Positions 25,878 through 35,098 of a DNA stretch of 64,000 nucleotides are shown here, piece after piece. The position numbers were made by a program, and so were the translations under genes. The notes beneath the pieces are model-generated. The model saw only the letters and a program-made list of their open reading frames with translations, searched no databases and was not told the DNA's origin. Location: the NCBI RefSeq assembly GCF_010015475.1, contig NZ_SSNI01000014.1:1-64000 (forward strand), in the 5' to 3' direction. Within the stretch, counting starts at the first letter, position 1. Each line of letters begins with the position of its first letter. Source of the stretch: Pontibacter pamirensis. Its GTDB lineage: Bacteria; Bacteroidota; Bacteroidia; Cytophagales; Hymenobacteraceae.

Positions 25878-26450
25878 TTAACGTATAAGAGAGGGATATT
25901 TGTTTAAAAGTATAGTATAACCAAGCGAACAACAGTAAGCGAAGAAAGAACCCAGTAAAGCGCCTCCAATTGTATCGCCTGGATAGTGCACCCCAAGATA
26001 TATGCGGCTGTAGGATACCACCACCGCCCAGACCACCAGCACAATCTTAAAAATCAGGTAGCGGTCAGAGAGTATAAGGTTAAAGAACACCGCAAGCGCA
26101 AAGCCTGTAGAGGCGTGTGAAGACATAAATCCGAACCGGCCACCACAGCCTTGAACAATGTTGACCACTGCTGAAAGTTCTGGGTCGTGGCAGGGGCGCA
26201 GGCGTGCGAAATAAGGCTTAAAAATGCCTGAGGCCACAAAATCTGCCAGCCCAACCGCTACAATAGCCAACAGCAGCATCGGGATGCTCTGCTTTCGGTA
26301 ACGCCACACAAGGTAAACGATCAGGCCCAAGTAAAAAGGAATCCAGACATATTTATTCGAGACAAAGACCATCACGGCATCCCAAAAAGGATTTTGCATG
26401 TCGTTGAGGTAAACGAACAGGTCTTGATCGAGTTGTTCCAGTTCTTCCAT
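25878..26450 (-). CDS. PAP2-family phosphatase, membrane protein
   Basis: A 190-residue polytopic inner-membrane phosphatase with five to six helices and all three PAP2 motifs: KPYFARLRP (78-86), SSHAS (110-114, usually PSGH) and SRIYLGVHYPGD (148-159) with the catalytic His155. Members remove phosphate from undecaprenyl pyrophosphate or lipid phosphates; the exact substrate is not clear. Lies between hemF and the TonB receptor with gaps of 6 and 9 bp. Confidence 0.9.
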   Translation of the reverse strand: MEELEQLDQDLFVYLNDMQNPFWDAVMVFVSNKYVWIPFYLGLIVYLVWRYRKQSIPMLLLAIVAVGLADFVASGIFKPYFARLRPCHDPELSAVVNIVQGCGGRFGFMSSHASTGFALAVFFNLILSDRYLIFKIVLVVWAVVVSYSRIYLGVHYPGDTIGGALLGSFFAYCCSLGYTILLNKYPSLIR

Positions 26451-26456
26451 GTTCTG

Positions 26457-27356
26457 CTATTGCACCTGTAGCCAGTTAATCTCTTTTTTCAGGTATGCCT
26501 GCGTTTGTTCCTCGGCGCTGCCTGGCTCCGGTGTAAAATTATAGATCCAGGAGGCGTGGGTAGGAAGGCTCATCAGGATAGACTCGATTCGGCCTTTTGT
26601 GAGCAGCCCAAACTTAGTACCCCGGTCATACACCAGGTTGAACTCTACATAGCGGCCACGGCGCAACAACTGCCACTGTTTCTCCCGCTCCCCGTAGGGC
26701 AGGTCACGGTTCTGGTTCATGATGGAGGTATAGAACGGAATAAAAGCATAAGCCACATCCTTCACAAAAGCAAAACGTTCCTCTATGGTGAACTCCTCAT
26801 TAGCAGATAAGCGGTCAAAGAAAATGCCGCCTACACCCCGGGTTTCTTCCCGATGCTCATTGTAAAAATAATCATCTGCCCACTTTTTAAACTCAGGATA
26901 GTAGGAGGGGTGGTGCTTGTCGCATACCGCTTTCATCTGCTCATGAAACTCCTTTGCCTGTTTCAGATCCAAGTAGATGGGGGTAAGGTCTATGCCGCCG
27001 CCGAACCAAGCTTGTCCGTCTCCGGCCTCAAAGTATCGCACGTTCATGTGCGTGATAGGCACCATTGGGCTATGCGGGTGCATGACTACCGATACGCCAG
27101 TGGCAAAATAATTTGGGTCAGGCATCAGCAGCATTTTCATAAAGGCAGGAGAGAGTTCACCCTCCACGGCCGAAAAGTTCACGCCACCTTTCTCCAGAAC
27201 ATTTCCGCCTTCTATCACGCGGGATATGCCCCCGCCGCCGCTCTCATGCTGCCACTCGTCGGCACTGAAGGTAGCACCGCCATCGCAGGCTTCCAGTGCT
27301 TGGTAAAGGTCTTTCTGAAACTGGCGCATAAACGCTTGTACTTCATCTCTGAACAT
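26457..27356 (-). CDS. hemF: Oxygen-dependent coproporphyrinogen III oxidase
   Basis: A 299-residue aerobic coproporphyrinogen III oxidase, which converts coproporphyrinogen III to protoporphyrinogen IX using oxygen. Visible are GGGISRVIEGGNVLEKGGVNFS, WFGGGIDLTPIY, GVGGIFFD and RRGRYVEFNLVYDRGTKFGL with PEPGS near the C-terminus, all typical of HemF. It is the first gene of a probable four-gene unit leading to a TonB receptor, but a haem link for the receptor is only a guess. Its presence argues that the host lives with oxygen. Confidence 0.96.
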   Translation of the reverse strand: MFRDEVQAFMRQFQKDLYQALEACDGGATFSADEWQHESGGGGISRVIEGGNVLEKGGVNFSAVEGELSPAFMKMLLMPDPNYFATGVSVVMHPHSPMVPITHMNVRYFEAGDGQAWFGGGIDLTPIYLDLKQAKEFHEQMKAVCDKHHPSYYPEFKKWADDYFYNEHREETRGVGGIFFDRLSANEEFTIEERFAFVKDVAYAFIPFYTSIMNQNRDLPYGEREKQWQLLRRGRYVEFNLVYDRGTKFGLLTKGRIESILMSLPTHASWIYNFTPEPGSAEEQTQAYLKKEINWLQVQ

Positions 27357-27555
27357 GATTTTATGGCTGCAGGGTTAAAACAATTATTTACTGTTCCTGT
27401 ATTCATGTTTGCTTATGAACAAACTCAAACAGAGGGAAATTTATCCTGAATAAATACTCGGTACTTAAAATATATCTTTATCAGAAGTAAAATTACCAAA
27501 TCAAAAGCGTACAACCGAAGCAAGTGACAAATTTTAGGAAGAAGCCGGAAATTCG

Positions 27556-27563
27556 TAATTTTG
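27556..27563 (+). promoter_or_regulatory. Candidate promoter of fused E1 gene
   Basis: TAATTTTG with a T-rich -33 region (TTT about 21 bp upstream), 20 bp before the ATG. Confidence 0.45.
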
Positions 27564-27582
27564 GGCAAACCAATACAAAATT

Positions 27583-29661
27583 ATGGTAAAAGATTCTTTG
27601 GAAGCTGTAAAACTGGACGTGGATCTGTTAAACAAAGCTTACCAACTTATGATAACTGCCAAAACACTGGCAGACACCTACGAAGAAAATAAAGCAGTCT
27701 GTAGCAAGTATGTGCACAGTACCTCGCGAGGACACGAAGCCATTCAATTAGCGGCTGCTTTCCAGCTTCAGTCTTACGACTATGCCTCTCTCTATTACCG
27801 GGATGATGCAATGCTGCTGGGTATAGGTTTACAACCTTACGAACTTATGCTGCAGCTTATGGCGAAAGCAGATGACCCTTTCTCAGGCGGGCGCACCTAT
27901 TACGGCCATCCTTCGCTGAAGCGGGAGGGCATTCCAACTATTCCGCACCAGAGTTCGGCCACAGGCATGCAGGCTATTCCGGCTACTGGTATGGCGCATG
28001 GTATCTCTTACCTGGAAGGACAGGGGCTGCTGCAGGGTGAGGAGAAGCCCGTGGTGCTATGCTCTATAGGGGATGGTGCTGTAACGGAAGGAGAAGTCTC
28101 TGAGGCTTTCCAGATGGCAGTGCTGAAAGGATTGCCGATAGTATACCTCGTGCAGGACAATGACTGGGGTATCTCCGCCACCGGCAAAGAGATGCGCGCC
28201 ATGGATTCCTATGAGTTTGCGGCTGGCTTTAAGGGTATGGAGCGCCTGCGCGTAAACGGATCTGATTTTGAGGAGTCGTACGAAGGCATGCGTGTAGCTT
28301 TTGAATATGCCCGCAAGGTGCGCCGGCCTATACTCGTGCATGCTAAAGTGCCGCTCCTGGGCCATCATACCTCCGGCGTGCGTCGCGAGTGGTACCGGGG
28401 CGACAACCTTCAACAGCATGCAACAAATGATCCTATCCCTCAAATGCGCCAGACCTTGCTGGATGCGGAAGTTTCTGAAGATGAAATAGAGGCGCTGGAG
28501 CAGGAGGCAAAGGATACAGTGGCCTTGGATTACCAGCGGGCGCTGGAAGCACCTGCGCCTGATCCGACTACTTTTGATACGCATGAGTTTGCTCCTACGC
28601 CTGTTACGGAAGAAAAGGGCGAGCGCAAACCGGCCGGTGCCGAAAAAGTGACTATGGTGGATGCGGCGCTACATGCGGTGGATGATATTATGAAGAATTA
28701 TCCCGAGGCATTGTTCTACGGACAGGATGTCGGGGGAGAGTTGGGAGGCGTGTTCCGGGAGGCAGCCCTGCTGGCGAAGAAATATGGCGATGCAAGGGTA
28801 TTCAATACGCCGATACAAGAAGCCTATATAGTCGGTTCTACAGCGGGCATGTCAGCTGTTGGGGCTAAAGCAATTGTGGAAATCCAGTTTGCTGATTATA
28901 TCTGGCCTGGCATTAATCAACTAGTAGAGGAACTGTCTAAAAGCTGCTACCTCTCAAATGGGCAGTTCCCGGTGCAGTCCCTTATCCGGGTGCCGATAGG
29001 GGCTTACGGAGGCGGCGGTCCTTATCATTCCGGAAGCATAGAGTCGACACTGCTCAATATCCGGGGCATCAAAGTAGTTTTCCCGAGCAATGCCGCCGAC
29101 ATGAAGGGCTTGATGAAAGCTGCTTTCCTGGATCCGAACCCGGTGGTGATGCTGGAGCACAAAGGAATTTACTGGTCGAAAGTGCCTGGCACTGAGGACG
29201 CGAAAACCTTTGAGCCTGACGCTGATTACATCCTGCCTCTTGGCAAAGCAAGTATCGTACAGCAGGCTGATGAGCAGGAGATGCGTAGGGGCAACAGTAT
29301 GACCGTCATCACTTATGGCATGGGCGTGTATTGGGCTAAAGCAGCTTCAAAACAGTATCCCGGAAGTGTAGAAATTGTAGACCTCCGTACGTTGAACCCG
29401 CTTGATTATGAGACTGTGAAAGCATCGGTAGAACGGCACGGTAAAGCACTGGTGCTCACGGAGGAGCCGCTGATGAATTCCTTTGCGGAGTCATTGGCAG
29501 GGCGCCTGTCAAAAGACTGCTTCCAGAAGCTGGACGCCCCTATATATACGTTGGGAGCTGCTAATCTTCCGGCTATTCCGCTTAACGTGGATCTGGAAAA
29601 GATGATGTTGCCTAACCCGGAAAAGGTAGCCGCTGCTATGGAGGATTTACTAAACTATTAA
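27583..29661 (+). CDS. Fused alpha-beta E1 of a 2-oxoacid dehydrogenase
   Basis: A 692-residue thiamine-diphosphate enzyme carrying both E1 subunits in one chain. The alpha half (about 1-330) has YYRDDAMLLGIG and the ThDP motif GDG (163-165) ending at Asn193; the beta half (about 352-692) has ALFYGQDVGGELGG, QEAYIVGSTAGMSAVG and EIVDLRTLNPLD. Branched-chain 2-oxoacid (2-oxoisovalerate) dehydrogenase is the best fit, as such fusions are common in Bacteroidota; acetoin or pyruvate dehydrogenase remains possible. E2 and E3 genes are elsewhere. Followed by a terminator facing TamL. Confidence 0.9.
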   Translation: MVKDSLEAVKLDVDLLNKAYQLMITAKTLADTYEENKAVCSKYVHSTSRGHEAIQLAAAFQLQSYDYASLYYRDDAMLLGIGLQPYELMLQLMAKADDPFSGGRTYYGHPSLKREGIPTIPHQSSATGMQAIPATGMAHGISYLEGQGLLQGEEKPVVLCSIGDGAVTEGEVSEAFQMAVLKGLPIVYLVQDNDWGISATGKEMRAMDSYEFAAGFKGMERLRVNGSDFEESYEGMRVAFEYARKVRRPILVHAKVPLLGHHTSGVRREWYRGDNLQQHATNDPIPQMRQTLLDAEVSEDEIEALEQEAKDTVALDYQRALEAPAPDPTTFDTHEFAPTPVTEEKGERKPAGAEKVTMVDAALHAVDDIMKNYPEALFYGQDVGGELGGVFREAALLAKKYGDARVFNTPIQEAYIVGSTAGMSAVGAKAIVEIQFADYIWPGINQLVEELSKSCYLSNGQFPVQSLIRVPIGAYGGGGPYHSGSIESTLLNIRGIKVVFPSNAADMKGLMKAAFLDPNPVVMLEHKGIYWSKVPGTEDAKTFEPDADYILPLGKASIVQQADEQEMRRGNSMTVITYGMGVYWAKAASKQYPGSVEIVDLRTLNPLDYETVKASVERHGKALVLTEEPLMNSFAESLAGRLSKDCFQKLDAPIYTLGAANLPAIPLNVDLEKMMLPNPEKVAAAMEDLLNY

Positions 29662-29684
29662 TTATGAATGCATTATAAAAAAGT

Positions 29685-29726
29685 AAAGGCGGCTTCTGGT
29701 ATAACAGAGGCCGCCTTAACTTTTTT
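29685..29726. terminator. Bidirectional-type terminator
   Basis: A 13-bp stem with one G-T pair (29686-29698 with 29705-29717), 6-nt loop, followed by a T-run, between convergent genes. Confidence 0.88.
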
Positions 29727-29774
29727 ATACATACCCTTCAAATATCTTTCAAAGCCAAGTATAAATTTTCTACA

Positions 29775-32228
29775 TCAGAAAGGATAACCGATGCCAATCT
29801 GCAGTGTACTTTGGCTGTTTCTGGTGAAGAAATCCGAGAATCTGAAGTCGTTCAGGATAAACTTGTTTCCATAAAGTCCTGCCGGGTCATAGACTTTTGT
29901 AGCAAGGTCGAAGCGGAGTATCAGTACGGCTAGGTCGAAGCGGATACCAAAGCCTGTGCCCACTGCCATCTCTTTGTAGAACCTGTTGAAGTCGAAGTTT
30001 GCTTTCGGCCTGTTAACGTCTTCCTGCAGAAGCCATACATTTCCTGCATCCACGAATAAGGCTCCGTTCAGGAAGCTAAAGATATTAAAACGATACTCTA
30101 CGTTTGCCTCAATCAAAACTTCACCAGGCTGTTCCAGGCTATAGTCGCGTTCTAAACCCACCGTATAAGACCCGTCATTCCCATTTTCTTCTACAGGTCT
30201 CACAGAAGCATAGGAGCCCATGCCCAGGCGGCGCGACTGCCAGGCACGCACACTACTGGCGCCACCAGCAAAAAAATGCTTTTCATAAGGCAGCACTTTA
30301 GAATCAAAAATAGGAGAGGCTACTCCTCCGTTCACGCGGTACACGAAGTACCTTTGCCCTCCCAGTGGAATGTAGCGGCGAAAATCAGGATTAATTTTGG
30401 CGTACTGAAAGGTTTGAAGGTTATTATAGCCTATATCAAGTCCCAACTGCCTTGACAGTCCGCCCACTTCCACGAGGGTACGGAAATAGTGCGCGTTTCT
30501 GGTTTGTGTAAAGTCGTTGGTATTATAGATAAAGTTGAACCCTATAAAAGAGATGATACCATCTGAAAAACTCTCTATAAGCGACCTGCTGCCCTCACTG
30601 TTATTGATAAGACTTTGCCGGAAATTATTGTCTAATATTTCTCCCTGTACAATATTCAGGTTTACAGGAGAAAAGATGAACTGCATCACCGGTGGCCGAA
30701 GCGGGTTCCTTGTAATTTGCCAGATATAGTCGAGGCCAAGCTGGTAGTTTGTGCGGGAGTACTGCTCCCGGTCACTACTCGTGTAGCCGGAATAAAACCG
30801 GGTTCTGGGGCTGTATTCTGACAGAAGGCTTTTATTGGTAAACGGCATCAGAATAACAGGAAATGACAAAGACACATCAGCGCCAAACTCCTTGATAAGT
30901 ACAGCTCTGTTTGGATCTGTGAAGCTTGCCTGCCCCTCAATTCCTCCTCTCAGGCCTATATCCAGGTTTTCTGCCCCACCAAAGATGTTCCTGATTCGCA
31001 ACCTTATACTTGAAAAGGGGCCGGGAATCCGTTCGGTATAGTTTAATCCCAACTCCAGTGTTTCCTGAAACTTTTTGGCTGGTAAGGCATTGATGTAAGC
31101 ATTCAGCAGGTAACTGGAGTCGGTGGTGGCATCTATCCGGTTATACAGCACAGTGTTGAACTGAAAAACGTCTAACTCAGCCAGCTTGCGCTGAGTGGCG
31201 GAGGTGCGAAACTGGCTGTAGCGTTGGCCGGGGTATATATCTACCTTTTTATCCAGAATATCCGGAGAGTATTTGTGCCTGTAGGCAACATAGTTGATGC
31301 CATTGTATACTATCGTATCGCGCGGTATGCCAAAACGGTCTTCATCTGTTTTGAAATACACTTCATTAATAGTATATAACCTATGCGTGGAGTCCTGCTC
31401 CGGGTTCTGAATAATAGTCTTGATCGTAGCGGCTCTACCGGTAGCACTGGTATCTACTTCGAATTCTATGTATGCACGGGCAAAGTCATAATAGCCCCTG
31501 TTTCTCAGCAAGGTGTACAACCGGTCGCGTTCTGCGGTCAACACATCCTCATCATATTTATCCCCTAGCTGCAGCAACGAGCGGTTGGCGGTAGCCTGCA
31601 CTAGCTGCCGGATGTCTTCGTCCGGGATGCCATAGCTAAACTCTGTATACCGGAAGGGGGCGTTCTCCTCTATATTGATGGTGATGTAAACCAGCTTATC
31701 ACTTTTTACTTCCTTCTCGTAATTGGTCTGGTGGTTGAAGTAGCCTTTAGCATTGAGGTATATATCAATCTGATCCATTGTCTTCTCCATCAGCGTAGAA
31801 TCATAGATGGCGGGAGGTTCACCAAGCTGCATCAGAAAATTGCCTTCTGTCTTTTTTTCCTGTAGCCTGTCGATGCGGCTCTCAAACTTTAGCCGCAGAC
31901 GCTGTATCTTTGCTGAATCAGTGCCTGCCTCTACAATTTGTTGCTGCATCCTGGCTTCCTGCTTTTCAATGCGCTCCTGGATCTGCTGCGGATCATAAAA
32001 CCTTTTACCGAAATTATAAAGGCCCAGATAGGGGGTTGACCCAAGCACCATACGGTTTGGCTCCTGCTGGTAAAGTGCCTGTATTGCAGTGGGTTCCACT
32101 GTTTCCAGTCCTTCGGGTTGAATGCTTACCAAAAGCTTTTCATCCTCACCTAAATACCTGGTGGGCACACAGGACTGTAAACACAACATTGTTAATGCCA
32201 GTACAGATATGTATAATCGTGATTTCAA
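29775..32228 (-). CDS. tamL: TamL-like BamA-family outer-membrane lipoprotein
   Basis: An Omp85-family protein with POTRA-like repeats and a C-terminal 16-strand barrel ending in QIGIGYPF. A TTG at 32228 is chosen as start: it gives a lipoprotein signal with the lipobox LQSC (Cys20) followed by VPTRYLGEDEKLL, the usual TamL opening, and a protein of 817 residues. The frame is open 102 bp further upstream, but that part would put 34 odd residues before the signal and overlap the divergent gene. Bacteroidota TamL works with TamB in inserting outer-membrane proteins; no tamB is in the window. Confidence 0.85.
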   Translation of the reverse strand: MKSRLYISVLALTMLCLQSCVPTRYLGEDEKLLVSIQPEGLETVEPTAIQALYQQEPNRMVLGSTPYLGLYNFGKRFYDPQQIQERIEKQEARMQQQIVEAGTDSAKIQRLRLKFESRIDRLQEKKTEGNFLMQLGEPPAIYDSTLMEKTMDQIDIYLNAKGYFNHQTNYEKEVKSDKLVYITINIEENAPFRYTEFSYGIPDEDIRQLVQATANRSLLQLGDKYDEDVLTAERDRLYTLLRNRGYYDFARAYIEFEVDTSATGRAATIKTIIQNPEQDSTHRLYTINEVYFKTDEDRFGIPRDTIVYNGINYVAYRHKYSPDILDKKVDIYPGQRYSQFRTSATQRKLAELDVFQFNTVLYNRIDATTDSSYLLNAYINALPAKKFQETLELGLNYTERIPGPFSSIRLRIRNIFGGAENLDIGLRGGIEGQASFTDPNRAVLIKEFGADVSLSFPVILMPFTNKSLLSEYSPRTRFYSGYTSSDREQYSRTNYQLGLDYIWQITRNPLRPPVMQFIFSPVNLNIVQGEILDNNFRQSLINNSEGSRSLIESFSDGIISFIGFNFIYNTNDFTQTRNAHYFRTLVEVGGLSRQLGLDIGYNNLQTFQYAKINPDFRRYIPLGGQRYFVYRVNGGVASPIFDSKVLPYEKHFFAGGASSVRAWQSRRLGMGSYASVRPVEENGNDGSYTVGLERDYSLEQPGEVLIEANVEYRFNIFSFLNGALFVDAGNVWLLQEDVNRPKANFDFNRFYKEMAVGTGFGIRFDLAVLILRFDLATKVYDPAGLYGNKFILNDFRFSDFFTRNSQSTLQIGIGYPF

Positions 32229-32238
32229 ACGTTGAAGT

Positions 32239-32991
32239 ATGTTATCAAAAGCAGTTGTAAAGTATATCAAATCGTTGCAAATAAAAAAATACCGCAAGCA
32301 ACACCAAGCCTTTGTAGTAGAGGGAGCCAAGAGCGTGCTGGAATTACTTCAAGCGGACTTTGAGCTGGAGTATGTTTTCATAACCGAACCATTTTACAGG
32401 CAACATACCAGTAGTTTGCCACAGGGACTTGCTTTTGACGTTGTTACAGAAGAAGAACTTGTAAAGGCAGGTAGCTTCTCAAGCAATAACGCGGCGCTTG
32501 CCGTGGCTCGTATACGGCAGCTGCCCCCACTGCAAATTAAAAAAGAAGAATTGGTTATTGCTTTAGACGACGTAAGGGATCCGGGAAATCTCGGCACCAT
32601 TATCCGTATCGCCGACTGGTATGGCATTAAATCGATTGTTTGTTCTGAGACCTGCGCTGACTTTTACAATTTAAAGGTTATTTCTGCCACCATGGGTTCT
32701 TTTACACGTGTTAACGTGCATTACCTGAACCTGGCGGAATGGTTACAGCAGCACACAAAAGAATTCAGCATATACGGCGCCTCTCTGGCCGGTGAGAGTT
32801 TGCATGCCATGGCCCTGAAGCCGGAAGGTATTGTGGTGCTGGGCAACGAGGCAAATGGTATACGTCCTGAAATAGCGGCTCAGGTGAATCAACTCATTAA
32901 AATACCCTCATTCGGCGAAGCCGAGTCTTTAAATGTGGCTACTGCTACCGCCATTATCATCGATAACTTCCGTCGCCATACCCAACCCTAA
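32239..32991 (+). CDS. SpoU/TrmH-family RNA 2'-O-methyltransferase
   Basis: A 250-residue SPOUT methyltransferase acting on rRNA or tRNA ribose. An N-terminal substrate-binding domain (SLQIKKYRKQHQAFVVEG, L7Ae-like) precedes the knotted SAM domain with the three motifs LDDVRDPGNLGTIIR (109-123), LGNEANGI (201-208) and IPSFGEAESLNVATA (222-236). RlmB- or TsnR-like relatives are possible; the target base cannot be read from the sequence. Its ATG lies only 10 bp from the divergent tamL start, so at least one promoter must lie within the neighbouring coding sequence. Confidence 0.88.
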   Translation: MLSKAVVKYIKSLQIKKYRKQHQAFVVEGAKSVLELLQADFELEYVFITEPFYRQHTSSLPQGLAFDVVTEEELVKAGSFSSNNAALAVARIRQLPPLQIKKEELVIALDDVRDPGNLGTIIRIADWYGIKSIVCSETCADFYNLKVISATMGSFTRVNVHYLNLAEWLQQHTKEFSIYGASLAGESLHAMALKPEGIVVLGNEANGIRPEIAAQVNQLIKIPSFGEAESLNVATATAIIIDNFRRHTQP

Positions 32992-32996
32992 AAAAA

Positions 32997-33026
32997 AAAA
33001 GAGGAGTGGTATACCGCTCCTCTTTT
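32997..33026. terminator. Bidirectional-type terminator
   Basis: Nearly perfect palindrome (11-bp GC core with one G-T pair, extended by A/T), flanked by ten A and seven T, between two convergent genes. Confidence 0.9.
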
Positions 33027-33054
33027 TTTACTTATTACTCAAAACTCTTTTAAC

Positions 33055-34179
33055 TTAAAATAATGACCTTAGTCCAAAGCTGACAACATTCGTCTGTGGC
33101 CCGCGATTATCTTTAAAGAGGTCGTTCATATTGTACTTGGCAAACAGGTTCAGGCTTCCGTAGCCTACTACACCTTCCACGCCATACTGCAAGTCGCTTA
33201 AGTTGTAAGAATCACGGGTTTTGTCTTTCTCTGTTCTGCCGTCTTCCTGGAATTTAAGTTTGGTGTGGCTGCCAAGGCGGTAACCTACAAAGGGACCTGC
33301 ACCAATCATAAAGCCGTCTTTGCCGTTTTCGCGCTGAAACTGTAGCAGTGCCATCAGGGGAAGGTTGACAGAAGAATGCGTCAGTTTTGTCTTCTGGAAG
33401 TTTACGTCCTGCACCTCCCGGAAAGTGGTTATGTTACCTGTTTCCTCAACCACTATATTGTCTTCGAACATATAGTTGTTGAAGGCAAACTCAAGGCCTG
33501 ACACGATGAGGAAAGGGCTTTTGCGGCCACCCACCCGCGACTTCAGGCGCCAGTTGAGGCTCACATAGCGGGAACCCCATGGTTTAAGATCCGGGATATC
33601 TGCAGCATCGCTTGTAAAGGCATTCAGGCCCAGGTCCAGGTCAAAGCCCATTTTAGTGGATTTATAGTTTTCCTCTTTTCGGGCAGTACGGGTACTGTCG
33701 CGCTCTGCTTTTGTAGGTACATCCACATTTACTCTGGTGTTGTCACCGTCTTCCTCCACTTCCACATCAATCTTAAACGACTTGTTAATGCGGATTTCAT
33801 GACGCTCTTTTCTTACTTCTCCCTGTGGAGTATTTTCCTGCACCGTTACGGTCACCTGGTCACCGGAGCCATCTGCAGCTTTAGATGTGTTGAATGTTAC
33901 GGTCATGTCTTTAGAGCCCGGATTAGAGTTCTCCATCTGGTCTACCCGATCCACATACGTGTTAAGCTCCCGCATCAGCGAGTCCAGGCTATAGTTCTGG
34001 AAAGCTTTCAGTTGCTGAATGTTTTCCAGTTGCAGTATCATTTTGGCACCATTTGCCATTCTGATAATGATTGTATCCTGTTCGCTTCCGAGGCGTTCGC
34101 CTATGGTAGGACCGCCTTTGGCAGACACACCGGTAACAGTGGCCATGAAAATAGCCATGAGTAATAGTATTCGTTTCAT
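33055..34179 (-). CDS. Outer-membrane beta-barrel protein of the sigma/anti-sigma operon
   Basis: A 374-residue exported protein. Signal peptide 1-20 (VSAKG); residues 25-175 form a charged, non-barrel region with many acidic residues and predicted strands; residues 175-374 show alternating hydrophobic strands ending in FGLRSLF, typical of a porin-like outer-membrane barrel. The gene follows the anti-sigma gene by 12 bp, so it is probably both target and possibly sensor of that system. No enzymatic motif was seen. Confidence 0.75.
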   Translation of the reverse strand: MKRILLLMAIFMATVTGVSAKGGPTIGERLGSEQDTIIIRMANGAKMILQLENIQQLKAFQNYSLDSLMRELNTYVDRVDQMENSNPGSKDMTVTFNTSKAADGSGDQVTVTVQENTPQGEVRKERHEIRINKSFKIDVEVEEDGDNTRVNVDVPTKAERDSTRTARKEENYKSTKMGFDLDLGLNAFTSDAADIPDLKPWGSRYVSLNWRLKSRVGGRKSPFLIVSGLEFAFNNYMFEDNIVVEETGNITTFREVQDVNFQKTKLTHSSVNLPLMALLQFQRENGKDGFMIGAGPFVGYRLGSHTKLKFQEDGRTEKDKTRDSYNLSDLQYGVEGVVGYGSLNLFAKYNMNDLFKDNRGPQTNVVSFGLRSLF

Positions 34180-34191
34180 GATTTTGTAGGG

Positions 34192-35091
34192 TTAGAGATT
34201 GATTACTTTAGAGAATTTTTGCTTGCCGATCTGTGTGTTCAAAGCCACCTTGTCGGCGTTTATACCCAACTCAGAGAGTTCCACTTCTTCGCCATTTGCC
34301 AGGTTACGCACCTGCTTAAAAATGTTCTTTGCAAGTCTTGCTCTTTTGTCTAAACCACCTGAAGTGTCGTCCGTCTCTGCCATGGCAACTTGTGTTGGAG
34401 ACGTATTGGCACGTTTGATGATAATTTCGACAGGCGCAGCGTTCATGTTGGCATCGGCTACAGCGAGTGACGTGGAGGTTACAGGCTTCCCAGCTGGTAC
34501 AGTCACGGCCTCTGCAGCTTCAGCGGCTCTTTCAGAAAGCGTATTGGCGGCGATGGCCTGCTGCACACTCACCGGAGGTTGTTTAGAGGTTAAAGCCTTC
34601 ACTTGTTTTTGCTGTACAGCTTTTGGTGTCGCTTTGGCTATGGCCTCTGTTTTAACATCCTCTTCTGCTTTATTAGATGCGGAAAGGCTTGCATCAGTTG
34701 CCTGAGTGTGAATATTTTTTTCTTCAGGGCCGCTTTCTTTTATAACATCAGCCTGCGCTATAGTCTCAGGGGCTGGTTGGCTGATGACAGGCGTTTCATG
34801 TAATTCCACAGGGCCTTTCTCTGTGATAGCCTGATTGATTTCGGGTGAACCCGTGTTGATGTTAAAGAATACAACACCTACCGTTAGCACCAATGAGATG
34901 GAGGCAGCCACAGAGGAGTAAATCCACATATAGCTGCGTCTTTCCTCTTTTAACTGTAGCGGTGCCTTTTGCGGCATCTCTTCCTCTATGCGGTCCTGCA
35001 GGCGGCTCCACAGATCGGCGGGCGGCGTGGGGGAGGTGTTCCCCAGGCGCTCCTTAAATAATTTGTCTATATCTTCTGGTCTCATGGTCAT
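34192..35091 (-). CDS. Putative anti-sigma factor, single-pass membrane protein
   Basis: A 299-residue protein with a cytosolic N-terminal 50 residues (DIDKLFKERLGN, PPADLWSRLQDRI), one transmembrane helix at about 54-76 and a long periplasmic Ala/Thr/Lys/Glu-rich region. This is the layout of membrane anti-sigma factors, although no zinc-binding HxxxCxxC signature is present. It starts 7 bp after the ECF sigma gene, which makes an anti-sigma role likely. The periplasmic tail may respond to envelope state. Confidence 0.75.
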   Translation of the reverse strand: MTMRPEDIDKLFKERLGNTSPTPPADLWSRLQDRIEEEMPQKAPLQLKEERRSYMWIYSSVAASISLVLTVGVVFFNINTGSPEINQAITEKGPVELHETPVISQPAPETIAQADVIKESGPEEKNIHTQATDASLSASNKAEEDVKTEAIAKATPKAVQQKQVKALTSKQPPVSVQQAIAANTLSERAAEAAEAVTVPAGKPVTSTSLAVADANMNAAPVEIIIKRANTSPTQVAMAETDDTSGGLDKRARLAKNIFKQVRNLANGEEVELSELGINADKVALNTQIGKQKFSKVINL

Positions 35092-35098
35092 CTTCTTG

